A stretch of DNA of 44,273 nt from positions 1 through 44,273 of the forward strand of contig JAFQDR010000073.1 of NCBI GenBank assembly GCA_017415945.1, in the 5' to 3' direction. Both the position numbers and the translations under genes were made by a program. The notes beneath the pieces are model-generated. The model had not been told where the DNA came from. It was given only the letters and a program-made list of their open reading frames with translations, and did not search any database. The DNA is from Oscillospiraceae bacterium (GTDB lineage Bacteria > Bacillota_A > Clostridia > Oscillospirales > Oscillospiraceae). Shown in pieces: positions 39,106 through 44,273 of the stretch. The stretch's first letter is position 1. Every line of letters begins with the position of its first letter.

Positions 39106-39951
39106 TTACTTGCCCTCCAGTTCTGCCAGCTGTGCCTTCAGCTCGGTCATAGCGATTTCAAACTCTGCATCATTGGGAGCCTTGCCGTGCCAGCCTGCAT
39201 TGTTTTCCATGTAGCTGACACCCTTGCCCTTGACGGTCTTCATCACGATGGCGAAGGGCTTGCCCTTCACGGTGCGAGCCTGCGCAAAGGCTGCTTCGAT
39301 CTGCTCGAAGTCGTGGCCGTCGATCTCCACTGCTTCAAAGCCGAATGCGTATAGCTTGTCCAGAATGGGATAGGGGCTCATAACATCGGCAACATTGCCG
39401 TCGATCTGCAGGCCGTTGTTGTCAATGACGATGCACAGGTTGTCCAGCTTGTAGTGAGAAGCGAACATCATAGCTTCCCAGACCTGACCTTCCTGAATTT
39501 CGCCGTCGCCCAGCAGGGAGTAAACACGGCAGGGGTTCTTCTGCAGCTTGGCGGACAGTGCCATGCCGCAGGCAGCGGAGATGCCCTGACCCAGAGAGCC
39601 GGTGCACATATCCACACCGGGGGTAGTGTTCATATTGGGGTGACCCTGCAGGTGGCTGCCGATCTTACGGAGGGTCAGCAGATCCTCCATGGGGAAGAAG
39701 CCCTTCAGTGCCAGAGCGGCATACAGACCGGGAGCGGTATGGCCCTTGGACAGAACAAAACGGTCACGGGTGGCCATCTTGGGCTCTGCGGGATCAACAT
39801 TCATTTCCTTAAGGTACAGGTAGGTAAACAGCTCTGCAGCAGACAGGCTGCCGCCGGGGTGACCTGCCTTGGCAGCGTGCACGCCTTCGATCGCGCCGAT
39901 GCGAACCTTGCAGGCCGCGATCTTCAGCTGGTGGAGTTCATTGGGTGTCAT
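39106..39951 (-). CDS. Transketolase N-terminal subunit
   Basis: A 281-residue half transketolase with the diphosphate-binding (PP) domain. It shows AGHPGGSLSAAELFTYLY, the substrate-binding FVLSKGHTAPGLYAAL, the GSLGQGISAACGMA loop, and the Mg/ThDP motif GDGEIQEGQVWEA(X)n DNNGLQIDG. Split transketolases of this type are usual in Clostridia and archaea. GAAGGA lies seven bases before the start. It forms a two-gene operon with the C-subunit. Confidence 0.95.
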   Translation of the reverse strand: MTPNELHQLKIAACKVRIGAIEGVHAAKAGHPGGSLSAAELFTYLYLKEMNVDPAEPKMATRDRFVLSKGHTAPGLYAALALKGFFPMEDLLTLRKIGSHLQGHPNMNTTPGVDMCTGSLGQGISAACGMALSAKLQKNPCRVYSLLGDGEIQEGQVWEAMMFASHYKLDNLCIVIDNNGLQIDGNVADVMSPYPILDKLYAFGFEAVEIDGHDFEQIEAAFAQARTVKGKPFAIVMKTVKGKGVSYMENNAGWHGKAPNDAEFEIAMTELKAQLAELEGK

Positions 39952-40040
39952 AGTTTTTCCTTCTTTCTCAACCTAAAAAACTTCGGACATACTTATCATA
40001 AACACTTCTAATCGGCTTTACGCCACACAATTTCGTTTTC

Positions 40041-40069
40041 ATTTTAATGGAAATGTCGAACATTGTCAA
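40041..40069 (-). promoter_or_regulatory. Promoter of the transketolase operon
   Basis: On the minus strand a perfect TTGACA, 17-base spacer, TAAAAT; about 80-base leader. Confidence 0.8.
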
Positions 40070-40123
40070 TCTTGTTAAATTCCAAACATCGAAATTGGAT
40101 ATTGCCACAAATTTCCAAATAAA

Positions 40124-40156
40124 AACAAAAAAACCTCTGTACAGCATTTACAGAGG
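40124..40156 (-). terminator. Terminator of the tRNA operon
   Basis: CCTCTGTA, CAGCATT loop, TACAGAGG; on the minus strand followed by TTTTTTTG. Confidence 0.85.
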
Positions 40157-40239
40157 TGAAGCAAAAGGAAGTATATGCAATAAAAAACAGGAATCGGATC
40201 CCGCCATTGGGATCCATTCCTGAGAAAAAAGGAAGTTGG

Positions 40240-40312
40240 AGCGGGCGACGAGGCTCGAACTCGCTACCTCCACCTTGGCAAGGTGGCGCTCTACCGGATG
40301 AGCTACGCCCGC
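40240..40312 (-). tRNA. tRNA-Gly (GCC)
   Basis: 73-base cloverleaf: acceptor GCGGGCG/CGCCCGC, D arm GCTC...GAGC, anticodon arm CCACC-TTGCCAA-GGTGG, T arm with TTCGAGC. The anticodon is GCC. CCA is not encoded (TCC follows). Last gene of the three-tRNA operon. Confidence 0.95.
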
Positions 40313-40342
40313 AGAACGGAATCAGGGAGAGGGAAGATTCCG

Positions 40343-40418
40343 TGGTGCCCCCGGTCGGAGTCGAACCAACGACACGCGGATTTTCAATCCGCTGCTCTAC
40401 CAACTGAGCTACAGGGGC
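40343..40418 (-). tRNA. tRNA-Phe (GAA)
   Basis: 76 bases with encoded CCA: acceptor GCCCCTG, anticodon stem GCGGA/TCCGC around TTGAAAA (anticodon GAA), T loop TTCGACT. Confidence 0.95.
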
Positions 40419-40440
40419 AAAAGAATGCTGTCGGCGACGT

Positions 40441-40516
40441 TGGTGGGAACAACAGGGCTCGAACCTGTGACCCTCTGCTTGTAAGGCAGATGCTCTCCCA
40501 GCTGAGCTATGCTCCC
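40441..40516 (-). tRNA. tRNA-Val (TAC)
   Basis: 76 bases with encoded CCA: acceptor GGGAGCA, anticodon stem CTGC..GCAG around CTTACAA (anticodon TAC), T loop TTCGAGC. First gene of the operon. Confidence 0.95.
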
Positions 40517-40538
40517 ATGGGTCGCTGACAGCTTGAAC

Positions 40539-40567
40539 ATAATACCACCTGTATCGTCTTTTGTCAA
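40539..40567 (-). promoter_or_regulatory. Promoter of the tRNA operon
   Basis: On the minus strand TTGACA, 17-base spacer, TATTAT, about 20 bases before tRNA-Val. Confidence 0.85.
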
Positions 40568-40617
40568 CATCTTTTTTTAGAAATCTCAAAATTATTTTTA
40601 TACATCGGTTAATCCCG

Positions 40618-40715
40618 AAGGGGGGCCCCTTGCGGGCGCCCGCCGTATCACTTCGGACAGCCGCAAGGGCTGTCCCTACGGGTGCGATGGTTAAACGTAC
40701 CACCCCTACAAGGGA
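40618..40715. repeat. GC-rich dispersed repeat cluster
   Basis: GGGGCCCCTTGCGGGCGCCC, then GGACAGCCGCAAGGGCTGTCC and CACCCGTAGGGAC-like arms; same family style as 16984, 19427 and 43885 onward. No gene is seen here. Confidence 0.6.
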
Positions 40716-40759
40716 GAAAAATTTCAGTGCAGCAGCGATCCAATAAACACTCTGTCCTT

Positions 40760-40788
40760 TTGACATTATCTCCCTCCTATTATATAAT
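40760..40788 (+). promoter_or_regulatory. Consensus promoter of the alpha/beta hydrolase gene
   Basis: TTGACA, 17-base spacer, TATAAT: twelve of twelve matches to the sigma-A consensus, the strongest promoter of the window. Confidence 0.85.
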
Positions 40789-40813
40789 GAAAGCAGCACA
40801 GGAGGTGGGCATT

Positions 40814-41614
40814 ATGTTTTACAACGCAGTCAACGGTACCGTTCCCATTGACGATACCTTTATGGAATATGTGGCCTTCGGCAAAGGCAGCAAAGTACTT
40901 ATTATGATTCCCGGTCTGGGGGAAGGGCTGCAGACCGTAGGGGGTACCGCCATTCCTTTTGCCCTGCTGTACCGTAAGCTGGCAAAGGAATTTCGCGTGT
41001 ATATGTTCAGCCGCCGTATGGTCATGCCCGAAGATTTCACCACAAGGGACATGGCTGAGGATATTTATCGCGCCATGGTGCATCTGCACATTTCTTCCGC
41101 CAACATCATTGGAGTCAGTCTGGGCGGCATGATCGTGCAGCACCTTGCCATTGACCATCCCGAGGCCGTGGAGAAGCTGATCTTATGCGTGACCCTCCCC
41201 TACCAAAACGACACACTGGTGTCCTGCCTTACAAGCTGGACAGAAATGGCACGCCGCAGGGACATCGGCAGCATTATGGCGGACACCTTGATGAAGTCCA
41301 ACGCCAAGCCCTCCAAGCTCATGGCAGCGGCATACAGAGTCTTCGGCGGTCTGCTGCCCAAGAAGCATCTTGACCGCTTCCAAATCATGGCAAAGGCAGG
41401 CATTGACCACAACGCCAAGGACTGCCTCCACCGCATTACCTGTCCCACCCTCATCATTGGCGGCAAGCTCGACCAAATCGTTACGGGCGAGGCCTCCCAG
41501 CAGCTCCATGGGCTCATCCCCCACAGCAAATTGTATATGTATGAAGGCTACGGCCACGGGCTGTACGAAGAAGCCCCCGATTTCTGGGACAGAGTGGCAG
41601 ATTTTTTCAGATAA
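40814..41614 (+). CDS. Alpha/beta hydrolase
   Basis: A 266-residue hydrolase. The oxyanion-hole region is MIPGLGEGL, the nucleophile elbow GVSLGG has S102, the acid is the aspartate in IIGGKLDQIV and the histidine is in GYGHGLYEEAPDF. These are the canonical triad positions. A helical cap lies between about residues 128 and 195. Substrate is unknown (ester, lactone or thioester). Start 40814 has AGGAGG about eight bases upstream and a fully consensus promoter, so expression should be high. It stands alone. Confidence 0.92.
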   Translation: MFYNAVNGTVPIDDTFMEYVAFGKGSKVLIMIPGLGEGLQTVGGTAIPFALLYRKLAKEFRVYMFSRRMVMPEDFTTRDMAEDIYRAMVHLHISSANIIGVSLGGMIVQHLAIDHPEAVEKLILCVTLPYQNDTLVSCLTSWTEMARRRDIGSIMADTLMKSNAKPSKLMAAAYRVFGGLLPKKHLDRFQIMAKAGIDHNAKDCLHRITCPTLIIGGKLDQIVTGEASQQLHGLIPHSKLYMYEGYGHGLYEEAPDFWDRVADFFR

Positions 41615-41623
41615 CAAATTGTA

Positions 41624-41652
41624 GGGCGGGGGCTTGCTCCCGCCGTTTTTAT
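41624..41652 (+). terminator. GTAGGGCGGGGGCTTGC repeat used as terminator
   Basis: GGCGGG, GGCTTGCT, CCCGCC, then GTTTTTATT, ten bases after the hydrolase stop codon. The same GTAGGGCGGGGGCTTGCTCC unit recurs at 44092 and, with one change, at 43937. Confidence 0.7.
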
Positions 41653-41724
41653 TCGCCATTCCAATTCCCACCGATCACAGGGGTGTCCATAGGACATGGT
41701 GGAATACTGGTGCGCTGGCAATCG

Positions 41725-41779
41725 TTTACAGCTTATTTACTTTTGTGCGCTGTACTTTGTCCATTGGCTATTGTATGAT
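41725..41779 (+). promoter_or_regulatory. Promoter module B, shared with 14821-14875
   Basis: TGTACT (41751), 17-base spacer, TATGAT (41774). TTTAC repeats at 41725 and 41736 lie 11 bases apart, and the distance from the first repeat to both boxes is identical to module A. Confidence 0.6.
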
Positions 41780-41812
41780 AGATATAGAAATAAAGATCGG
41801 GAGGGTGAGAAA

Positions 41813-42616
41813 ATGCGCGAAACAATCATCAAAAGCATCGGCTGCGGATATGCCGTAAGCATCGCGCTGTTGTGTTTGCATCTATATAGAATGTATCTCA
41901 ATCCCGAAAAATATGACCAAATACCGGGATGGGAAAGATATAAACACTCAAAATTCTTTTGGCCCGCAACGATTCCCTATGAGCGATTCGATTTCGCCCA
42001 CCATGTGCTGCCAAGCAGCTCATGGCTTGTACCGTTTCTGTTTATCGTGTACATACGCTCACAAACATATATCCATAGTCTTGGAAGCACGCTCCCATGT
42101 CTCACATTTCGTTTCACGCCTCCTTATCTAATGCTATTGGAAATCTGTGTTCTTCTCTTCGGAAGCTTTGCCTTTGCCGGATATTTGGCGCTGCATTCTC
42201 GACTTCCCAGAGATATCTGCTACACCACCGTACATTTGCAGCAGGGAGACCCACGACACAAGGTTTGGAAAAAAACGACACTGCAATTGATTGTTTGTCT
42301 GGTCATTCTTTGTCCTCTCCATCTGTTCTCCCTGTCCAACGGTGGTTACATAAACGAAACTGCCCTTGTCTGTTACCGCGGTTTCTCGGCAGAACAGACG
42401 GTATATGAATTTTCGGAAATCAAAAGCTGTGAAATTACCTATAACGAAACCGAAAAAGAAATTGTTTCTTATATCATCGAAAACAGCACAGGCGACACAA
42501 TTGATTTACGTGATTACAACCACATCAGCATGATCACCAACAGTGACGCTGACCCTTGGGAAATTGCAGATCCGAATATACCCGAATCCGTGAAAACATA
42601 TTTCACCACAGACTGA
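41813..42616 (+). CDS. Multi-helix membrane protein, unknown function
   Basis: A 267-residue protein I do not recognise. Hydrophobic segments lie at about residues 8-24, 65-82, 105-130 and 160-178, followed by a strand-rich C-terminal domain (ETALVCYRGFSAEQTVYEFSEIKSCEITYNETEKEIVSYIIENSTGDTIDLRDY) like the PH-type tails of the proteins at 15498 and 17074. GGGAGG lies eight bases before the start. First gene of a compact four-gene cluster and, like the gene pair at 14952, preceded by the shared promoter module. Confidence 0.7.
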   Translation: MRETIIKSIGCGYAVSIALLCLHLYRMYLNPEKYDQIPGWERYKHSKFFWPATIPYERFDFAHHVLPSSSWLVPFLFIVYIRSQTYIHSLGSTLPCLTFRFTPPYLMLLEICVLLFGSFAFAGYLALHSRLPRDICYTTVHLQQGDPRHKVWKKTTLQLIVCLVILCPLHLFSLSNGGYINETALVCYRGFSAEQTVYEFSEIKSCEITYNETEKEIVSYIIENSTGDTIDLRDYNHISMITNSDADPWEIADPNIPESVKTYFTTD

Positions 42617-42628
42617 AAGGAGGCCGCT

Positions 42629-42988
42629 ATGCTTCGCAGGCTTTTTACGATTTATAAAAAGAAACAAGGTCAACCAAAGCAGATAAACAAGGCTTTCTCC
42701 CGTGAAATTCCCCTGGATTGGATTCTTTGGTTCTTATCCGAATACGACATTGCGGAAATCGTTGCGGATGTAAACGGACGAGCCCTCACGCTGGGTGTAA
42801 GCGCGGAAAACAAATACAGCTCCAAACGATTTACCAATAAGGAATACTATATCGGTGATGAGATCTTCCATGCGGAATCGGAATTCGCCCTGCGTCTCCG
42901 TGAAATCGCTCCGACCGAAACGCTTACCGTACTGACCATTGACGATTTGCTCCCCACGGATGATAATTTTAACTTCAACAAGAGGTGA
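42629..42988 (+). CDS. Small soluble protein, unknown function
   Basis: A 119-residue soluble protein with a basic N-terminus (MLRRLFTIYKKKQGQPKQ) and a mixed alpha/beta body (IPLDWILWFLSEYDIAEIVADVNGRALTLGVSAENK ... RLREIAPTETLTVLTIDDLLPTDDNF). I know no family for it. AAAGGAGG is eight bases upstream and it follows the previous stop by 12 bases, so it is in the same operon. It may be an immunity-type or accessory protein, but this is a guess from context. Confidence 0.65.
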   Translation: MLRRLFTIYKKKQGQPKQINKAFSREIPLDWILWFLSEYDIAEIVADVNGRALTLGVSAENKYSSKRFTNKEYYIGDEIFHAESEFALRLREIAPTETLTVLTIDDLLPTDDNFNFNKR

Positions 42989-42994
42989 CGCACC

Positions 42995-43372
42995 ATGAAA
43001 GACATGCTCACGAAGCTGCTCAAGCAGGATCAAAACAGCAGGCGCACAGGCATCATCAGTGCATTGGCATGGCTTCTCGGTTCAACCGCCCTCCTGATCC
43101 CCGTATGGATGCGCTCTTATAAAATATTTCAGCAAACCGGCGCCGATGTCATTCCCATTGACCCTTTGAGCGCAGGATTTCTCATTTGTGCCGCCCTTGC
43201 TTCGTTCGTACTCCTTCCGCTGATTTGCTTTTCCTATCATCACATAAAGAGCACCGACAGTCCCCTTCTGACCAAAGCCATCAAATTTTGGCGGAACATC
43301 AATCTGGCATTTGTGGGCATGTCCCTGTTTGCAATTCTTGCTGAAATCGCCCAACGCTTCGGACTGATCTGA
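42995..43372 (+). CDS. Three-helix membrane protein, unknown function
   Basis: A 125-residue protein with a basic N-terminus and three membrane helices (about residues 19-38, 55-76 and 97-115). Its leader AGAGGTGACGCACC is identical in 14 bases to that of the next gene, which implies duplication of the intergenic region or a common translation signal. Third gene of the cluster. Confidence 0.65.
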   Translation: MKDMLTKLLKQDQNSRRTGIISALAWLLGSTALLIPVWMRSYKIFQQTGADVIPIDPLSAGFLICAALASFVLLPLICFSYHHIKSTDSPLLTKAIKFWRNINLAFVGMSLFAILAEIAQRFGLI

Positions 43373-43395
43373 GCTGCAACGAGAGGTGACGCACC

Positions 43396-43881
43396 ATGAA
43401 GGCCTATTTTCTTGAAGCGTTCTCCAATCGTGAGGACTTCATAAAATTCCTTGCATTTATGCTATCGGAAAGTGACAGCTTCTCTTTGGTTTACTTCAGA
43501 CGGAAAGAAAACGAGAAGCTGAAAAGCAAAGCAAAAACCATCTCCGAAGGACTAAAGAAGTTCAAACTGAGCAGTCGTGCCACACAAAGCTGGCCCAACA
43601 CCGAAACGCTGGATTTTGAGCATTCCTACAAATTGGTCATGTATGCCGCGGATATGGAGTGTCTGGATGTCCTTTCCTCGGTGGAAAATCTCTATGACTG
43701 GAATTACCCCGCTCCCATGGACCTGTGTTTTTACAGAAACGGGTATTGCTGGTTGGCTGTCACAGGGCATGAGCAAACGGCTTACCTCTACACAGACAGC
43801 CAGGAGGACATCCACAATCTGGAGGAATGCGGAGCAAATCTGTCATACGCAGGAGAAGAAATACAGCTTTTCCAACTCTAA
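43396..43881 (+). CDS. Soluble protein, unknown function
   Basis: A 161-residue soluble protein with alternating helices and strands (SLVYFRRKENEKLKSKAKTI ... MDLCFYRNGYCWLAVTGHEQTAYLYTDSQEDIHNLEECGANLSY). The strand pair CFYRNGYCWLAVTGHE is suggestive of immunity or stress-type small proteins, but I cannot name a family. It has the same GAGGTGACGCACC leader as the gene before it and closes the cluster. Repeats follow directly. Confidence 0.65.
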   Translation: MKAYFLEAFSNREDFIKFLAFMLSESDSFSLVYFRRKENEKLKSKAKTISEGLKKFKLSSRATQSWPNTETLDFEHSYKLVMYAADMECLDVLSSVENLYDWNYPAPMDLCFYRNGYCWLAVTGHEQTAYLYTDSQEDIHNLEECGANLSYAGEEIQLFQL

Positions 43882-43884
43882 ACA

Positions 43885-44273
43885 TTCGGACAGCCACGAG
43901 GTCTGCCCTACATCATTATCCGATACGGCACAGCACCCGTAGGGCGGGGGCTTTCTCCCGCCCTACCCTTACGATATTTATCCGCAGAAAACCCTCTCCG
44001 CCCCTTGTGGGGCACCTCTCCCAAAGGGAGAGGGTGGTGCGGACACCCGCGAGGGGCGTCCCTACAGCATTGTTCGGCACGGTACAGCACCCGTAGGGCG
44101 GGGGCTTGCTCCCGCCGTACCCCGATGGGACGATTCACCATGGACACATCATTATATGATGTTCGACTGCGGAAAACGGACCGTCGAGGGCGACGGTCCC
44201 TACGGGTATGGAGATCAAACATCCCGTTTCTTAGGAGCTGCTGATATATACCAACAAGCGGCGGGAGCAAGCC
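43885..44273. repeat. Cluster of dispersed GC-rich repeats
   Basis: GTAGGGCGGGGGCTTTCTCC (43940) and GTAGGGCGGGGGCTTGCTCC (44093) head units of about 60-100 bases; both are preceded by GGCACGGTACAGCACCC-like sequence. Between them are CCCTCTCC...GGAGAGGG, and GACACCCGCGAGGGGCGTCC, the inverse of the block at 16984 and 19427. GACCGTCGAGGGCGACGGTC is another palindrome near 44180. The end GGCGGGAGCAAGCC is a further partial unit. No credible gene lies here. Confidence 0.7.

Noticed and set aside
40044..40799. A 251-residue minus-strand frame over the tRNA region.
   Set aside because: It reads straight through three tRNA genes, their promoter and terminator, so it cannot be a gene.

Overview
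The window reads as a chromosomal segment of an anaerobic, monoderm Firmicute of class Clostridia, most likely an Oscillospiraceae/Ruminococcaceae-type gut bacterium. This is inferred from the moderately GC-rich genes with strong AGGAGG-like ribosome binding sites, from clostridial families (DUF554, a stand-alone Spo0A C-terminal domain, an ECF sigma factor with a DUF4367-type anti-sigma, YgjP-type peptidase, split transketolase), and from many palindromic intergenic repeats. No rRNA, CRISPR array, phage or intact transposase gene is visible.

Layout. 0-5.5 kb: nitroreductase, divergent uncharacterised gene, and an ABC exporter whose permease is fused to a CPBP (CAAX-type) protease. 5.6-12.6 kb: radical SAM/SPASM protein, sodium:neurotransmitter-type symporter, small membrane protein, DUF554, SPFH/band-7 protein, lipoprotein, and a TlpA-CcdA thiol-redox pair. 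12.8-17.5 kb: two SnoaL-fold genes, one strikingly like bile acid 7-alpha-dehydratase BaiE, around a GntR/FCD regulator and an AT-rich pair of membrane proteins. 17.5-21.9 kb: LRR/coiled-coil protein, low-molecular-weight phosphatase, membrane protein + DUF4230 pair. 22-25 kb: Xre/Spo0A-C operon, secreted DUF6147-like protein, and a divergent ECF sigma/anti-sigma pair. 25-31 kb: prolyl-tRNA editing-like deacylase, membrane protein, YgjP peptidase, two-component system, sortase-like protein, PlsC. 31-38 kb: Xre switch with a divergent small gene, then a MacAB-type export operon with two adaptor proteins. 38-40.6 kb: split transketolase and a Val-Phe-Gly tRNA operon. 40.7-43.9 kb: alpha/beta hydrolase and a four-gene cluster of orphan proteins. 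The window ends in dispersed repeats.

The best candidates for new biology are: the BaiE-like dehydratase with its four catalytic-type residues conserved and a strong promoter (16.3-16.9 kb); a 225-bp repeat in two copies without indels whose differences fall largely in hairpin loops, as expected of a structured RNA or a structured mobile element; the Xre/Spo0A-C operon with paired palindromic operators; a 7-codon leader ORF overlapping the start of the ECF sigma gene; and a promoter module shared by two distant membrane-protein clusters. Family names come from recognising sequence motifs, not from searches. Promoters and terminators are by-eye assignments.
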